Positions 50,434 to 59,652 are shown, numbered from the stretch's first letter. The stretch is DNA of 64,000 bases from Promicromonospora sukumoe (GCF_014137995.1 NZ_JACGWV010000001.1:930001-994000); one strand, 5' to 3'. Made by a program: numbers and translations. Notes: generated by a model not told the origin, from the sequence alone.

Positions 50434-51807
50434 ATGAAGTCAGCAAACAAGCGCGCGGCGTTCGCCCTGGTGGGCGTCCTGTCGCTCGCGGGGACCCTCA
50501 CCGCCTGCGGCTCGTCCTCGGACGCCGCGGACGAGCCCGAGGGCCCCGTGACGATCGAGGTCTCCATCGACGCCGGCCTGGAGCAGGCCGCGATCGACGC
50601 GTTCGACGAGCGCATCGCGCAGTTCGAGGAGGCCAACCCGGACATCCAGGTGGAGACCAAGGAGTTCACCTGGTCCGGCACCACGTTCGCCGCCGAGCTC
50701 GCGGGCGGCACGCTGCCCGACGTCTTCCCGATCCCGTTCACGGACGGCCGGGCGCTGATCGAGCGCGGGCAGATCGCCGACGTCAGCGACCTGGTCGCCG
50801 AGCTGCCGTACGCCGACCAGTTCAACCCCACGATCGCCGCCGCCGGCCAGGACGCCGAGGGCGGCATGTGGGCCGTCCCGATCGCCGCCTACAACCAGGG
50901 CCTGCACTACAACCGGGCGCTGTTCGAGGAGGCCGGCCTCGACCCGGACAACCCCCCGGCCACCTGGGACGAGGTGCGCGAGGCCGCCAAGACGATCGCG
51001 GACAAGACCGGCCAGGCCGGCTACGCCCACATGACGCAGAGCAACACCGGCGGCTGGATCCTGACCACGGAGACCTACGCGCTGGGCGGCCGCGTCGTCG
51101 AGGGCGAGGGCGACGACATCACCGCGACCGTCGACAACGACGCCACGGTCGCGGCCCTGGAGATGCTGCGCGAGATGCGCTGGGAGGACAACTCCATGGG
51201 CTCCAGCTTCCTGTACGACTGGGGCACCATCAACCAGGACTTCGCCGCCGGCAAGATCGGCATGTACGTCTCGGGCGGGGCCAACTACCCCAACCTGTTC
51301 ACGCAGAACCAGATGAACCCGGACGAGTACGGCGTCACCGTGCTGCCCCTGGAAGGTGCCGACGCCGGCACCCTCGGCGGCGGCACGCTCGCCGCGGTGA
51401 GCTCCGCCGCCTCCGACGCCGAGCAGGCCGCGGCCGTGAAGTGGATCGACTTCTACTACATCTCCAAGCTGACCGTCGAGGAGCAGGCGGTCGCCGAGGC
51501 CGAGGTCGCCGCCGAGACCGACCAGCCGGTCGGCGCCCCCGCCCTGCCGATCTTCGACCGCGAGACCTACGAGCAGCAGCAGAGCTGGATCAAGGACCTC
51601 GTCAACGTCCCGCTGGAGAACTTCGCGCCCATGACGGACCAGATGTTCGACCAGCCCGTCATCCCCGAGCCCGCCGTCGCCACCCAGGACGTGTACGCGG
51701 CGCTCGACCCGGTGGTCCAGGCTGTGCTGACCGACGAGAACGCGGACATCGACGCGCTCCTCGCCGACGCCCAGACCCAGGTCCAGGGACTGCTCGACCG
51801 CAGCTGA
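50434..51807 (+). CDS. Sugar ABC transporter substrate-binding lipoprotein
   Basis: 457-residue lipoprotein; signal peptide with lipobox LTAC, Cys25 lipidated. The rest is an SBP_bac_1-type domain with 'NPDIQVETKEFTW' near 69 and 'MWAVPIAAYNQGLHYNRALFEEAGL' (about 146-170). Preceded by AAGGAG at 50423-50428 with good spacing, so I take the ATG at 50434 rather than the GTG at 50428. It lies between the GH13 enzyme and two permeases, so the ligand is probably an alpha-glucoside such as maltose or isomaltose. The ATPase is not encoded nearby and is probably shared (MsiK-like). Confidence 0.93.
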   Translation: MKSANKRAAFALVGVLSLAGTLTACGSSSDAADEPEGPVTIEVSIDAGLEQAAIDAFDERIAQFEEANPDIQVETKEFTWSGTTFAAELAGGTLPDVFPIPFTDGRALIERGQIADVSDLVAELPYADQFNPTIAAAGQDAEGGMWAVPIAAYNQGLHYNRALFEEAGLDPDNPPATWDEVREAAKTIADKTGQAGYAHMTQSNTGGWILTTETYALGGRVVEGEGDDITATVDNDATVAALEMLREMRWEDNSMGSSFLYDWGTINQDFAAGKIGMYVSGGANYPNLFTQNQMNPDEYGVTVLPLEGADAGTLGGGTLAAVSSAASDAEQAAAVKWIDFYYISKLTVEEQAVAEAEVAAETDQPVGAPALPIFDRETYEQQQSWIKDLVNVPLENFAPMTDQMFDQPVIPEPAVATQDVYAALDPVVQAVLTDENADIDALLADAQTQVQGLLDRS

Positions 51808-51814
51808 CCTGGCG

Positions 51815-52783
51815 ATGACCACACTGTCCAGCCCGCTCCGGACGACGACGGCCCCGCGGCCGTCGTCGTCCGGACCCCGGCCGCGTGCCCGCCGCACGCC
51901 CCGGGACTGGCTGCGCGACGGCGGCCTCAGCACCCTGATCATCGCCCTGCCGATGATCCTGGTCTTCGGGGTGTTCTCCTGGTTCCCGATCGGCCGGGCG
52001 CTCGTCATGAGCGTCCAGGAGACGAACCTCATCTCGACCCCCGAGTTCGTGGGGCTCGACAACTTCGTGTTCGTGCTCCAGGACCCGCTCCTGGGCAAGG
52101 CCGTGACCAACACGCTCTGGTTCGCGCTGCTCGCGCTGGTCTTCGGCTACCCGCTGCCGCTGGCCGCCGCCGTGCTGATGAGCGAGGTGCGGCGCATGCG
52201 CGGCCTGTTCTCGGCGCTCGCGTACCTGCCCGTCGTCGTGCCGCCTGTCGTGGCCGTGCTGCTGTGGAAGTTCTTCTACGACGCCTCGCCCACCGGCGTG
52301 TTCAACACCATCGCCGGCTGGGTGGGCCTCGGGCCCTTCCCGTGGCTGCAGAACGCGGACAGCGCCATGCCGTCCCTGGTCCTGGAGGCGACCTGGGCCG
52401 CGGCCGGAGGGACCGTGATCATCTACCTCGCCGCGCTCGTCGGCGTCCGCACCGAGCTCTACGAGGCGGCCGAGGTGGACGGCGCGGGCGTGTGGCGCAA
52501 GATCTGGCACGTGACCCTGCCGCAGCTGCGCGGCGTCCTGTTCATCACGCTGATCCTGCAGGTCATCGGCACCTCCCAGGTGTTCCTGGAGCCGTTCCTG
52601 TTCACCGGCGGCGGGCCCAACAACGCGACCCTCACGGTCCTGATGCTGATCTACGACTACGCGTTCGGCAGCAGCCTCGGCGGCAACTACGGGGCCGCGA
52701 CCGCCCTGAGCCTGATGCTCGCGGGCGTCCTGGCCGTCCTGTCCGCGGTCTACTTCCGCGTGACCCGACCCTGGAGCAGCTGA
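51815..52783 (+). CDS. Sugar ABC transporter permease (MalF-like)
   Basis: 322-residue permease, with a cytosolic Pro/Arg-rich N-terminus (1-32) and six hydrophobic segments from about 35. The ATPase-docking EAA loop appears as 'YEAAEVDGAGVWRKIWHVTLPQLRG' (about 215-239). Starts 7 nt after the binding-protein stop and ends 1 nt before the next permease. With its partner it forms the membrane channel. Confidence 0.93.
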   Translation: MTTLSSPLRTTTAPRPSSSGPRPRARRTPRDWLRDGGLSTLIIALPMILVFGVFSWFPIGRALVMSVQETNLISTPEFVGLDNFVFVLQDPLLGKAVTNTLWFALLALVFGYPLPLAAAVLMSEVRRMRGLFSALAYLPVVVPPVVAVLLWKFFYDASPTGVFNTIAGWVGLGPFPWLQNADSAMPSLVLEATWAAAGGTVIIYLAALVGVRTELYEAAEVDGAGVWRKIWHVTLPQLRGVLFITLILQVIGTSQVFLEPFLFTGGGPNNATLTVLMLIYDYAFGSSLGGNYGAATALSLMLAGVLAVLSAVYFRVTRPWSS

Positions 52784-52784
52784 C

Positions 52785-53690
52785 ATGGCAGCCAAGAAAT
52801 CAGCCGTCGCGGTGGCCGAGCGCGGCATCGTCTCCGCGCACGACCGGCGCCGCCCCAGCGTGCGCGGCTCGCTCGGCCTGCTCCAGGGCGGGCTGCTGCT
52901 CACCCTGGTCCTCGCCGGGCTCGGGCCGATCCTGTGGCTCGCCAAGGCCGCCGTCACCCCGACGCAGGACACCCTGCGGCAGCCGCTCGGCCTGTTCCCG
53001 AACGGGATCGACTGGGCCAACCTCAGCACCGCCTGGGGCCGGGCCGAGATCGACCACTACTTCGTCAACACGCTGATCCTCGCGGTGGGCGCCTGGTTCT
53101 TCCAGCTCCTCGTCGCGACCACGGGCGGCTACGTGCTGTCCGTGCTGCGCCCGAGGTACGGGAACCTGATCTTCGGCCTCGTGCTCGCGACGCTCTTCGT
53201 GCCGGCGGTCGTCCTGCTCGTCCCGCTGTACCTGACGATCCTCGACATCCCGCTCCTGCACATCAGCCTGCTCAACACGTTCTGGGCGGTCTGGCTGCCC
53301 ATGGGCGCCAGCGCGTTCAACGTGCTGCTGGTCAAACGGTTCTTCGACGGCCTGCCGCGGGAGATCTTCGAGGCCGCGCGGGTCGACGGCGCCGGACCCT
53401 TCCGGCTGCTGTGGTCCATCGTGCTGCCCATGTCCAAGCCCATCCTCGGCGTCGTCTCGGTGTTCGCCGTGATCGCCGCCTGGAAGGACTACCTCTGGCC
53501 GCTGCTCGTGCTGCCCGACCCGGACAACCAGCCCCTGTCCGTCCGCCTGCCCGCCATCGCGCCCTACCTGGAGCTCGACGTGTTCCTCGCGGCGCTCGCG
53601 ATCTCGACGGTGCTGCCCATCGCGCTGTTCCTCGCGTTCCAGCGCCTGTTCCTCAGTGGGGCGGGCCTGGGCGGGGCGGTCAAGGGGTAG
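52785..53690 (+). CDS. Sugar ABC transporter permease (MalG-like)
   Basis: 301-residue permease with six hydrophobic segments and the docking loop 'FEAARVDGAGPFRLLWSIVLPMSKP' (about 196-220). Begins one nucleotide after the preceding permease's stop. A hairpin with 7-bp arms follows the stop at once, so the transport operon ends here. No ATPase gene is in the cluster; such importers commonly use a shared ATPase elsewhere in the genome. Confidence 0.93.
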   Translation: MAAKKSAVAVAERGIVSAHDRRRPSVRGSLGLLQGGLLLTLVLAGLGPILWLAKAAVTPTQDTLRQPLGLFPNGIDWANLSTAWGRAEIDHYFVNTLILAVGAWFFQLLVATTGGYVLSVLRPRYGNLIFGLVLATLFVPAVVLLVPLYLTILDIPLLHISLLNTFWAVWLPMGASAFNVLLVKRFFDGLPREIFEAARVDGAGPFRLLWSIVLPMSKPILGVVSVFAVIAAWKDYLWPLLVLPDPDNQPLSVRLPAIAPYLELDVFLAALAISTVLPIALFLAFQRLFLSGAGLGGAVKG

Positions 53691-53709
53691 GCCCGACGGC
53701 GCGTCGGGC
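53691..53709 (+). terminator. Terminator of the sugar importer operon
   Basis: 7-bp GC stem, 5-nt loop, right after the stop codon. Two copies of the phrase CCTGACCTGG lie shortly downstream; no T run. Confidence 0.5.
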
Positions 53710-53865
53710 CGGGTCTCCCTGACCTGGCCCGACGCCGGGTGCCCCTGACCTGGGCCGATGCGTGACTGATCCGTCTCCGGACGCTCGTCGGCGCCTGCCC
53801 GGGACCCGCGCCGGACCTGTGGACGGGGCGGGTGGATGTCGGTGGTCCGGCCTAGGATCGAACGT

Positions 53866-55941
53866 GTGACCAGCCTTCCCGACGCACCGCCCGCCAGCAC
53901 CGATTCCGACGAGGTCCCCGAGGTGGAGGAGCTGCTCGACCTCGCCGTCGGACAGCTCGGTGGCGGGCGCAGAGACGGCCAGCACCGCATGGCCGTCGCG
54001 GTCGGCGAGGCGATCGACAAGGGTGAGCACCTGCTGGTGCAGGCCGGCACCGGTACCGGTAAGTCGCTCGGCTACCTGGTGCCCGCGGTCCGGCACGCCG
54101 TGGCCGCGCAGTCCAAGGTGATCATCTCGACCGCGACGCTCGCGCTGCAGCGCCAGGTCATCACCCGCGACCTGCCGCTCGTGGCCAAGGCCGTGGCGCC
54201 GCGGCTGCCGCGCGAGCCCCGCATCGCGCTGCTCAAGGGCTGGCACAACTACCTGTGCGTGCACAAGGTGGGCGGCGGCTATCCGGAGGACGAGGCCACG
54301 CTCTTCGACCTGCCCGGCGGGGAGGACCACCCCAAGACGGAGGAGGCCTCGGGCGGGGCCGCGCGTTCCCGGCGGCGGGACGACGGCGCCTCGCTCGCCG
54401 ACCACGTCCGGCGCCTGCACGAGTGGGCGGGCGAGACCGAGACGGGCGACCGGGACGACCTGGTGCCCGGCGTGCCCGAGCGGGCCTGGCGGCAGGTGTC
54501 CGTCACCGCCATGGAGTGCCTGGGCGGCAAATGCCCCATGCTCTCCGAGTGCTTCCCGGACAAGGCGCGCGCGGCCTCGCGCGAGGCCGACGTCGTCGTG
54601 ACCAACCACGCGATGCTCGGCATCGCGGCGACCGGCAGCCCGGGTGTGCTCCCGGAGCACGACGTCGTGGTGGTCGACGAGGCGCACGAGCTCACCGACC
54701 GCGTGACGTCGTCGGCCACCGTCGACCTGTCCATGGCGTCCGTGGAAAGCGCGGCGCGGCTGGCCCGCCGGCACGCCGGGACCAACACGGACACGCTCGA
54801 CGCCGCGGCGCAGAGCCTCGGCACGCTGCTGGTCACCGCCCCGGCCGAGCGGTTCCCGAGCGGCCTGCCGGACGAGCTGCGCCTGGCGGTCGGCGCGGTG
54901 CGGGACGCGGCCCGCGAGGTGCTGAGCACGCTCAAGCCCGAGGGCGGCAAGGGCCCCCAGGGCAAGGACGGCGGCCAGCCCGACCCGGGCCTGAAGATGG
55001 CGCAGGGCGCGGTGCTCCAGCTCTTCGAGACGGCCGAGCGGATGGCGGCGCAGGACACGACCGCCGACGTGCTGTGGTGCTCGCGACCGGACAACGGGTG
55101 GGGCGGGTTCGGCGACAACGTGACGCGCCTGCACGCCGCGCCGCTGCACGTGGCCGGCCTGATCCGTACCCACCTGCTGGGGGAGTCGACGGGCGTGTTC
55201 ACCTCGGCGACGCTGGCGCTGGGCGGCACGTTCGACGCCGTCGCCGGCACGCTCGGGCTGAACGGCAAGGACGCCCCGCCGTGGCACGGTCTCGACGCGG
55301 GCAGCCCGTTCGACTACCCCAAGCAGGGCATCCTCTACATCGCGCGGCACCTGCCCGCCCCGGGCCGCGAGCCCACCACGGAGGCGCAGCTCGACGAGAT
55401 CGCCGAGCTGATCACGGCGGCCGGCGGGCGCACGCTCGGCCTGTTCTCGTCCCGGCGCGCGGCCAACGCCGCCGCCGAGGCGATGCGGGAGCGGCTCGAC
55501 TTCCCGATCCTCGCGCAAGGCGACGACCAGCTCCCCACGCTGGTGCGGGAGTTCGCCGAGGACCCGGCGACCTGCCTGTTCGGCACCCTGTCCCTGTGGC
55601 AGGGCGTCGACGTGCCGGGGCCGTCGAACCAGCTCGTGCTCATCGACCGCATCCCGTTCCCGCGGCCCGACGACCCGGTCAAGGCGGCGCGCGCCCGGGC
55701 CATCGAGCAGGCGGGCGGCAACGGGTTCATGGCGGTCTCGGCCCAGCACGCGGCGCTGCTGCTCGCGCAGGGCGCCGGCCGTCTGGTGCGCAGCATGGAC
55801 GACCGGGGCGTCGTGGCGGTCCTCGACCCGCGGCTCGCGACGGCGCGGTACGCGTCGTTCCTGACCCGGTCGATGCCCGGGTTCTGGCCCACGACCGACG
55901 GCAAGCTGGTCCGGGCGGCGCTCGCCCGGCTCGACACGTAG
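53866..55941 (+). CDS. dinG: DinG-like ATP-dependent DNA helicase
   Basis: XPD-related superfamily 2 helicase (691 residues) used in repair and R-loop or G-quadruplex removal. Walker A 'AGTGTGKS' at about 60-67, DEAH at 271-274. Four cysteines that can hold a 4Fe-4S cluster lie between motifs I and II (LC near 127; M-E-C-L-G-G-K-C and S-E-C near 215-228). TAGGAT at 53853-53858 ends 7 nt before the GTG at 53866, favouring a leaderless start there rather than the upstream in-frame ATG at 53836. The 86-nt hairpin lies 33 nt downstream. Confidence 0.92.
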   Translation: MTSLPDAPPASTDSDEVPEVEELLDLAVGQLGGGRRDGQHRMAVAVGEAIDKGEHLLVQAGTGTGKSLGYLVPAVRHAVAAQSKVIISTATLALQRQVITRDLPLVAKAVAPRLPREPRIALLKGWHNYLCVHKVGGGYPEDEATLFDLPGGEDHPKTEEASGGAARSRRRDDGASLADHVRRLHEWAGETETGDRDDLVPGVPERAWRQVSVTAMECLGGKCPMLSECFPDKARAASREADVVVTNHAMLGIAATGSPGVLPEHDVVVVDEAHELTDRVTSSATVDLSMASVESAARLARRHAGTNTDTLDAAAQSLGTLLVTAPAERFPSGLPDELRLAVGAVRDAAREVLSTLKPEGGKGPQGKDGGQPDPGLKMAQGAVLQLFETAERMAAQDTTADVLWCSRPDNGWGGFGDNVTRLHAAPLHVAGLIRTHLLGESTGVFTSATLALGGTFDAVAGTLGLNGKDAPPWHGLDAGSPFDYPKQGILYIARHLPAPGREPTTEAQLDEIAELITAAGGRTLGLFSSRRAANAAAEAMRERLDFPILAQGDDQLPTLVREFAEDPATCLFGTLSLWQGVDVPGPSNQLVLIDRIPFPRPDDPVKAARARAIEQAGGNGFMAVSAQHAALLLAQGAGRLVRSMDDRGVVAVLDPRLATARYASFLTRSMPGFWPTTDGKLVRAALARLDT

Positions 55942-55974
55942 CCGTCGCTGCGCGGGTCCCACGGGCGTCGCGCG

Positions 55975-56060
55975 GACGCTCCTCTCCTTTGAGACCTAAG
56001 TTTCTCCGCTTTGGGGCGGCCCAAAGCGGAGAAACTTAGGTCTCAAAGGAGAGGAGCGTC
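55975..56060. repeat. 86-nt hairpin with 41-bp perfect arms
   Basis: Arms 55975-56015 and 56020-56060 are exact reverse complements with a GCGG loop. The arms include a T/A-rich stretch (AAGTTTCT) unlike surrounding sequence. It lies between the DinG stop and the ldh start, about 40 nt from ldh, too long for a simple terminator. Confidence 0.9.
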
Positions 56061-56099
56061 AGCCCACGCGACGGGGGCCTCGGCGCCTAGCCTGAGGTC

Positions 56100-57086
56100 A
56101 TGGCAGTCATCCCGGACGTCCCCGCCCAGCCCGCCGGCTCCCGGACCACCAAGATCGCCGTGGTGGGTGCCGGGGCCGTGGGCTCGACGCTCGCCTTCGC
56201 CGCGCTGACCCGCGGCTCGGCGCGCACCATCGCCCTGCTGGACATCGACCGGCAGAAGGTCGACGCCGAGGTGCTCGACCTGCAGCACGGCCTGATGTTC
56301 ACGTCCCAGGCGCACGTCATCGGCTCGGACGACCCCGCGGTGTGCGAGGGGGCAGACGTCGTGGTCGTGACCGCCGGGGCCAAGCAGAAGCCGGGCCAGA
56401 GCCGCGTCGACCTGGCGGAGGCGACGATCGGGCTGATGCGCACCATCCTGCCGGGCCTGGTCGAGGCCGCGCCTGACGCGACGTACCTGATGGTCACCAA
56501 CCCCGTGGACGTGGTGACCTACGCGGCCCTGAAGATCTCGGGCCTGCCGCGCGAGCGCCTCTTCGGCAGCGGCACCGTGCTCGACTCGTCCCGGCTGCGG
56601 GTCGTGCTCGCGGAGCGGTGCGGCGTCGCCGTCGGGAACGTGCACGCCTACATCGCCGGGGAGCACGGCGACTCCGAGATCGCGCTGTGGAGCTCGGCCT
56701 CGATCGGCGGCGTGCCGCTGCTCGACTGGGTGCCGGTGGGCGGTGCGGCGCCCCTGGACGCCGAGGTCCGCGCCGAGGTGCACCACGAGGTGGTCGACTC
56801 GGCGTACCGGATCATCGCGGGCAAGGGCGCCACCAACTACGCCGTCGGCCTGGCCGCCACGCGGATCATCGAGGCGGTGCTGAAGGACGAGCGCCGGATC
56901 ATGCCGGTGTCCTCGCTGCTGGACGACTACTACGGCATCAGCGACGTGTGCCTGTCCGTGCCGTCCCTCGTGGACCGGCGTGGGGTCGCGGACCCGGTGC
57001 GGGTGCCGATGTCCGACGACGAGCTGGCCGGCCTGCGCGCCTCCGCGGAGAGCGTGCGCGCGGTACAGAAGCGGTTCGGGTTCTAG
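56100..57086 (+). CDS. ldh: L-lactate dehydrogenase
   Basis: NAD-dependent fermentative enzyme, 328 residues. GAGAVG glycine motif at 23-28, Q100-S-R102 substrate-specificity loop, N134 (TNPVD), D162 and R165 (LDSSR) and H189 (GEHGDS) all conserved as in LDHs (Q100 as in lactate, not malate, dehydrogenases). TAGCCT at 56088-56093 ends 6 nt before the ATG. Its last codons and stop overlap the start of a repeat cluster. Confidence 0.95.
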   Translation: MAVIPDVPAQPAGSRTTKIAVVGAGAVGSTLAFAALTRGSARTIALLDIDRQKVDAEVLDLQHGLMFTSQAHVIGSDDPAVCEGADVVVVTAGAKQKPGQSRVDLAEATIGLMRTILPGLVEAAPDATYLMVTNPVDVVTYAALKISGLPRERLFGSGTVLDSSRLRVVLAERCGVAVGNVHAYIAGEHGDSEIALWSSASIGGVPLLDWVPVGGAAPLDAEVRAEVHHEVVDSAYRIIAGKGATNYAVGLAATRIIEAVLKDERRIMPVSSLLDDYYGISDVCLSVPSLVDRRGVADPVRVPMSDDELAGLRASAESVRAVQKRFGF

Positions 57087-57217
57087 GTCTCGACAAGCTC
57101 GACCAGCGGGGGGTCAGGCTCGACCCGCGGGGGACCAGGCTCGACCGGCAAACGAAAGGCTCGACCAGCATTTCGCTGGTCGAGCCTGTCGAATCGCTGG
57201 TCGAGCCTGTCGAGACC
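57086..57217. repeat. CTCGACC repeat cluster with inverted outer arms
   Basis: Four direct copies of the core CTCGACC (57098, 57119, 57140, 57160; spacing 21, 21, 20 nt) are followed by two inverted copies (cores GGTCGAG near 57178 and 57199). The outermost 23 nt (57086-57108 and 57195-57217) are inverted repeats with one mismatch. It lies between ldh and lexA, which converge. Confidence 0.85.
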
Positions 57218-57224
57218 TTCGTGC

Positions 57225-58040
57225 TCAGAGGCTCCGCAGCACCGCGACGACGCGGCCCAGGATCTGCGCCTCGTCACCCGGGATGGGCTCGTAGGCCGGG
57301 TTCTGCGGCAGCAGCAGCACGTGCCCGTCGGTCTGCTTGAAGGTCTTGACCGTGGCCTCGCCGTCGATCATGGCGGCGACGATCTCGCCCTGCTCGGCCA
57401 CGTTCTGGCGGCGCACCACGACCCAGTCCCCGTCGCAGATCGCGGCGTCGACCATCGAGTCGCCCGCGACCTTGAGCAGGAACAGCTCACCGTCACCGAC
57501 GAGCTGGCGGGGGAGCGGGAAGACGTCCTCGACGACCTGCTCGGCGAGGATCGGGCCACCGGCCGCGATGCGGCCGACCAGAGGCACGTACGACGGCGGC
57601 GGGGTGCTCGCGTCGTCGGGCACGGAACCGCCCCAGTGGACCTGGCCGCTGCGTCGCGGCTCCGGCCAGTGGATCTCGCCGCGCGTCGGCTTCTCGACCT
57701 GCTCGGCCAGGGGTTCGACGAGCTCCATGGCGCGCGGCCGGTTCGGGTCGCGGCGCAGGAAGCCCTTCTTCTCCAGCATCTGGAGCTGGTGCTTGACGCT
57801 CGACGGGCTGGCCAGCCCGACGGCCTCGCCGATCTCACGCATCGACGGCGGGTAGCCTCGCGTCTCGAACGACTGCCGGATCGTGTCCAGCACGAGGCGC
57901 TGCCGCTCGGTGAGGCGGTCTGCCGGCGAGATCGCGTGGACGTCGGCGACCGCCCCGTCGCCCGGCGCGTCCAACGTGGCGACACCCGAGAGTGCCGTGT
58001 CGACGGCTCTCGTGTCGCTGGTCCCGTCCCGTCCCGTCAT
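57225..58040 (-). CDS. lexA: SOS response repressor LexA
   Basis: 271-residue LexA. Winged HTH around 46-96 ('[21 protein letters not shown]' region), then the self-cleavage site A160-G161, nucleophile S195 (GDSM) and general base K232 (TVKTF). The N-terminal 40 residues are longer than in E. coli LexA and Ser/Asp/Ala-rich. ATG at 58040 is chosen because GGAGGGG lies 7 nt before it; an in-frame ATG farther up would extend into the SOS-box region. It diverges from the LysM gene, sharing regulatory DNA. Confidence 0.96.
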   Translation of the reverse strand: MTGRDGTSDTRAVDTALSGVATLDAPGDGAVADVHAISPADRLTERQRLVLDTIRQSFETRGYPPSMREIGEAVGLASPSSVKHQLQMLEKKGFLRRDPNRPRAMELVEPLAEQVEKPTRGEIHWPEPRRSGQVHWGGSVPDDASTPPPSYVPLVGRIAAGGPILAEQVVEDVFPLPRQLVGDGELFLLKVAGDSMVDAAICDGDWVVVRRQNVAEQGEIVAAMIDGEATVKTFKQTDGHVLLLPQNPAYEPIPGDEAQILGRVVAVLRSL

Positions 58041-58111
58041 GCCCGTGCCCCTCCCGTTCCGACAAATGTTCTCCTGTGCGCTGCCCACTCTAGATCACAA
58101 ATGTGCTCGGC

Positions 58112-58127
58112 TCAAACGAATGTTCGA
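58112..58127. promoter_or_regulatory. LexA box upstream of lexA
   Basis: TCAAAC-GAAT-GTTCGA matches the 16-nt actinobacterial SOS box (TCGAAC-N4-GTTCGA) at 11 of 12 arm positions, 72 nt from the lexA start. Fits LexA autoregulation. Confidence 0.8.
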
Positions 58128-58164
58128 GCGTGTCTCGACACGGGCGGTGTCCCGTGCTACACAA

Positions 58165-58195
58165 TGGTACGAGCGTTCGACGAACGTGTGTATGA
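58165..58195. promoter_or_regulatory. LexA-box-like sites upstream of the LysM gene
   Basis: TGGTAC-GAGC-GTTCGA (58165-58180; 10 of 12) and the overlapping ACGAAC-GTGT-GTATGA (58180-58195; 9 of 12). Both lie between lexA and the LysM gene, nearer the latter. A third weak match (58208-58223) reaches the ribosome binding site of the LysM gene. Confidence 0.5.
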
Positions 58196-58232
58196 ACGGA
58201 CAAGAGTTCGAATCGTCTTTCGAGGAGGGGCC

Positions 58233-58844
58233 ATGGGGGACGTGATCCCGCTGCGGCAGTACACCCCGGCGTACGGGCAGGTGTCCGGAACGAGTGCCAC
58301 GGTGCGGGCGTACCGGCCGAGCCCGGCGCACCCGGCCGGCCGAAGGCTCGCACCGGCCGAGCATCGCGCGGCCGCCCCGGCGCACGGACCGCGCCGGACG
58401 GGAGAGCCCCGCCAGGCACACGCACCCCGCCAGGGCTCCGCGCCCCACCGGTCGCATGCACCCCGCGAGTCCTACGCACCGCACCAGGCGTACGCGCGGC
58501 AGGCTCATCACCCCGCCACCGACCGGTCCGCGCTCGCCGACCGCCTCGGCCTGGCCGGCCTGCGGCTGACGCGCCGCGGCCGGGCCGTGCTCGTCCTGCT
58601 GGCGATGCTCCTGGTGGCGCCGATGGTCACGTGGGGGGCGACCGCCGTCGCAAGCGCCCCGGGCGAGCCGACCGAGGTGCGCGTGCACGCGGTGCAGCCG
58701 GGGGAGACGCTCTGGGGCTTCGCCCAGGAGGTCGCGGAACCCGGCGAGGATGTGCGGCAGGCCGTCGCCCGGCTGCAGGACCTGAACGAGATGTCGTCGG
58801 CCACGGTGCGTGTCGGCGAGCTGCTCCTGCTCCCGAAGGAGTGA
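58233..58844 (+). CDS. LysM-domain membrane protein divergent from lexA (ChiZ/YneA-type)
   Basis: 203 residues: a cytosolic, Pro/His/Arg/Ala-rich N-terminus (1-115), one membrane helix (about 118-140) and a C-terminal extracytoplasmic LysM domain (151-201, '[15 protein letters not shown]') for binding peptidoglycan. The ATG follows GAGGAGGGG. In mycobacteria the corresponding gene next to lexA (Rv2719c, ChiZ) is an SOS-induced peptidoglycan-binding division inhibitor. Here the same position and SOS boxes support the same role, but the protein's catalytic ability is not visible. Confidence 0.85.
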   Translation: MGDVIPLRQYTPAYGQVSGTSATVRAYRPSPAHPAGRRLAPAEHRAAAPAHGPRRTGEPRQAHAPRQGSAPHRSHAPRESYAPHQAYARQAHHPATDRSALADRLGLAGLRLTRRGRAVLVLLAMLLVAPMVTWGATAVASAPGEPTEVRVHAVQPGETLWGFAQEVAEPGEDVRQAVARLQDLNEMSSATVRVGELLLLPKE

Positions 58845-58984
58845 CGGGAAGCACCCCGAAAGTGGCCAGAGGCCACGATTCGCCGTCAAATGTTGCGGCG
58901 ATGTTGCATGGGGGTGGTTTGCCCGCTTACGGTCGGGGCGCGACCGGATGTCTCCGGTCCGTGGCCGACCACGCTGGAGTGAGC

Positions 58985-59467
58985 ATGCACTGCCCGTTCT
59001 GTCGCCACGCCGACTCGCGCGTGGTGGACTCGCGGACCGCCGACGACGGCCTGTCGATCCGGCGCAGGCGGCAGTGCCCGAACTGCAACCGGCGGTTCAC
59101 GACCGTCGAGACCGCCAGCCTCTCCGTGGTCAAGCGCTCCGGCGCCACCGAACCCTTCAGCCGGGACAAGGTCGCCGCGGGCGTGCGCAAGGCCTGCCAG
59201 GGCCGGCCGGTCAGCGACGACGACCTCGCGATCCTGGCGCAGCGCGTCGAGGAGACCCTGCGCAGCAACGGCAGCGCCGAGATCGACGCCTACGAGGTGG
59301 GCCTCGCGATCCTCGGCCCCCTGCGCGAGCTCGACGAGGTGGCCTACCTGCGGTTCGCCAGCGTCTACCAGTCCTTCGACTCGCTCGAGGACTTCGAGAG
59401 CGCCATCACCTCGCTCCGCGCCGAGCGCGCCGAACGTGAGGCGGACCGCGCGGCGGCCCAGGCCTAG
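58985..59467 (+). CDS. nrdR: Transcriptional repressor NrdR
   Basis: 160-residue regulator of ribonucleotide reductase genes. Zinc ribbon C3-x2-C6 and C31-x2-C34, then an ATP-cone domain ('[16 protein letters not shown]' onward, from about 48). No ribonucleotide reductase gene is in the window, so its targets lie elsewhere. A small 6-bp hairpin (58862-58876) separates it from the LysM gene. The position after lexA-LysM is conserved in actinobacteria. Confidence 0.95.
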   Translation: MHCPFCRHADSRVVDSRTADDGLSIRRRRQCPNCNRRFTTVETASLSVVKRSGATEPFSRDKVAAGVRKACQGRPVSDDDLAILAQRVEETLRSNGSAEIDAYEVGLAILGPLRELDEVAYLRFASVYQSFDSLEDFESAITSLRAERAEREADRAAAQA

Positions 59468-59652
59468 CCCACGTGTTGATCACAGCGGTTGCTGCCAGGA
59501 TCGGCCCGGCTTTGGCAGCAGGTGCTGTGGTCGACGTCGTCGAACCGCTGGTGGGGACGAAAAGCGATTGGCACCCCGGCGTGCCGTGGGGCAGGCTGGG
59601 GCCGACGACGGACCCGATCGAGGGACCCCCGAAACAGGAGGAGGTGATCGGT
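59468..59652. other. Intergenic region between nrdR and the DUF5302 gene
   Basis: About 185 nt with an open frame but no recognisable domain; it contains no clear tRNA or repeat. Treated as a 5' untranslated region of the DUF5302 gene. Confidence 0.4.

Noticed and set aside
53836..53865. Upstream ATG start for the DinG-like gene
   Set aside because: The extension overlaps a TAGGAT -10-like box that would place the transcript start at the GTG 53866.
55335..56208. Two open frames across the 86-nt hairpin that share the same N-terminal peptide
   Set aside because: The shared peptide is only the translated arms of the hairpin; neither frame has coding character beyond it.
58201..58230. TTCGAAT segment considered as a tRNA T-loop
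   Set aside because: No cloverleaf or acceptor stem can be built around it; the sequence fits SOS-box-like and ribosome binding site DNA.
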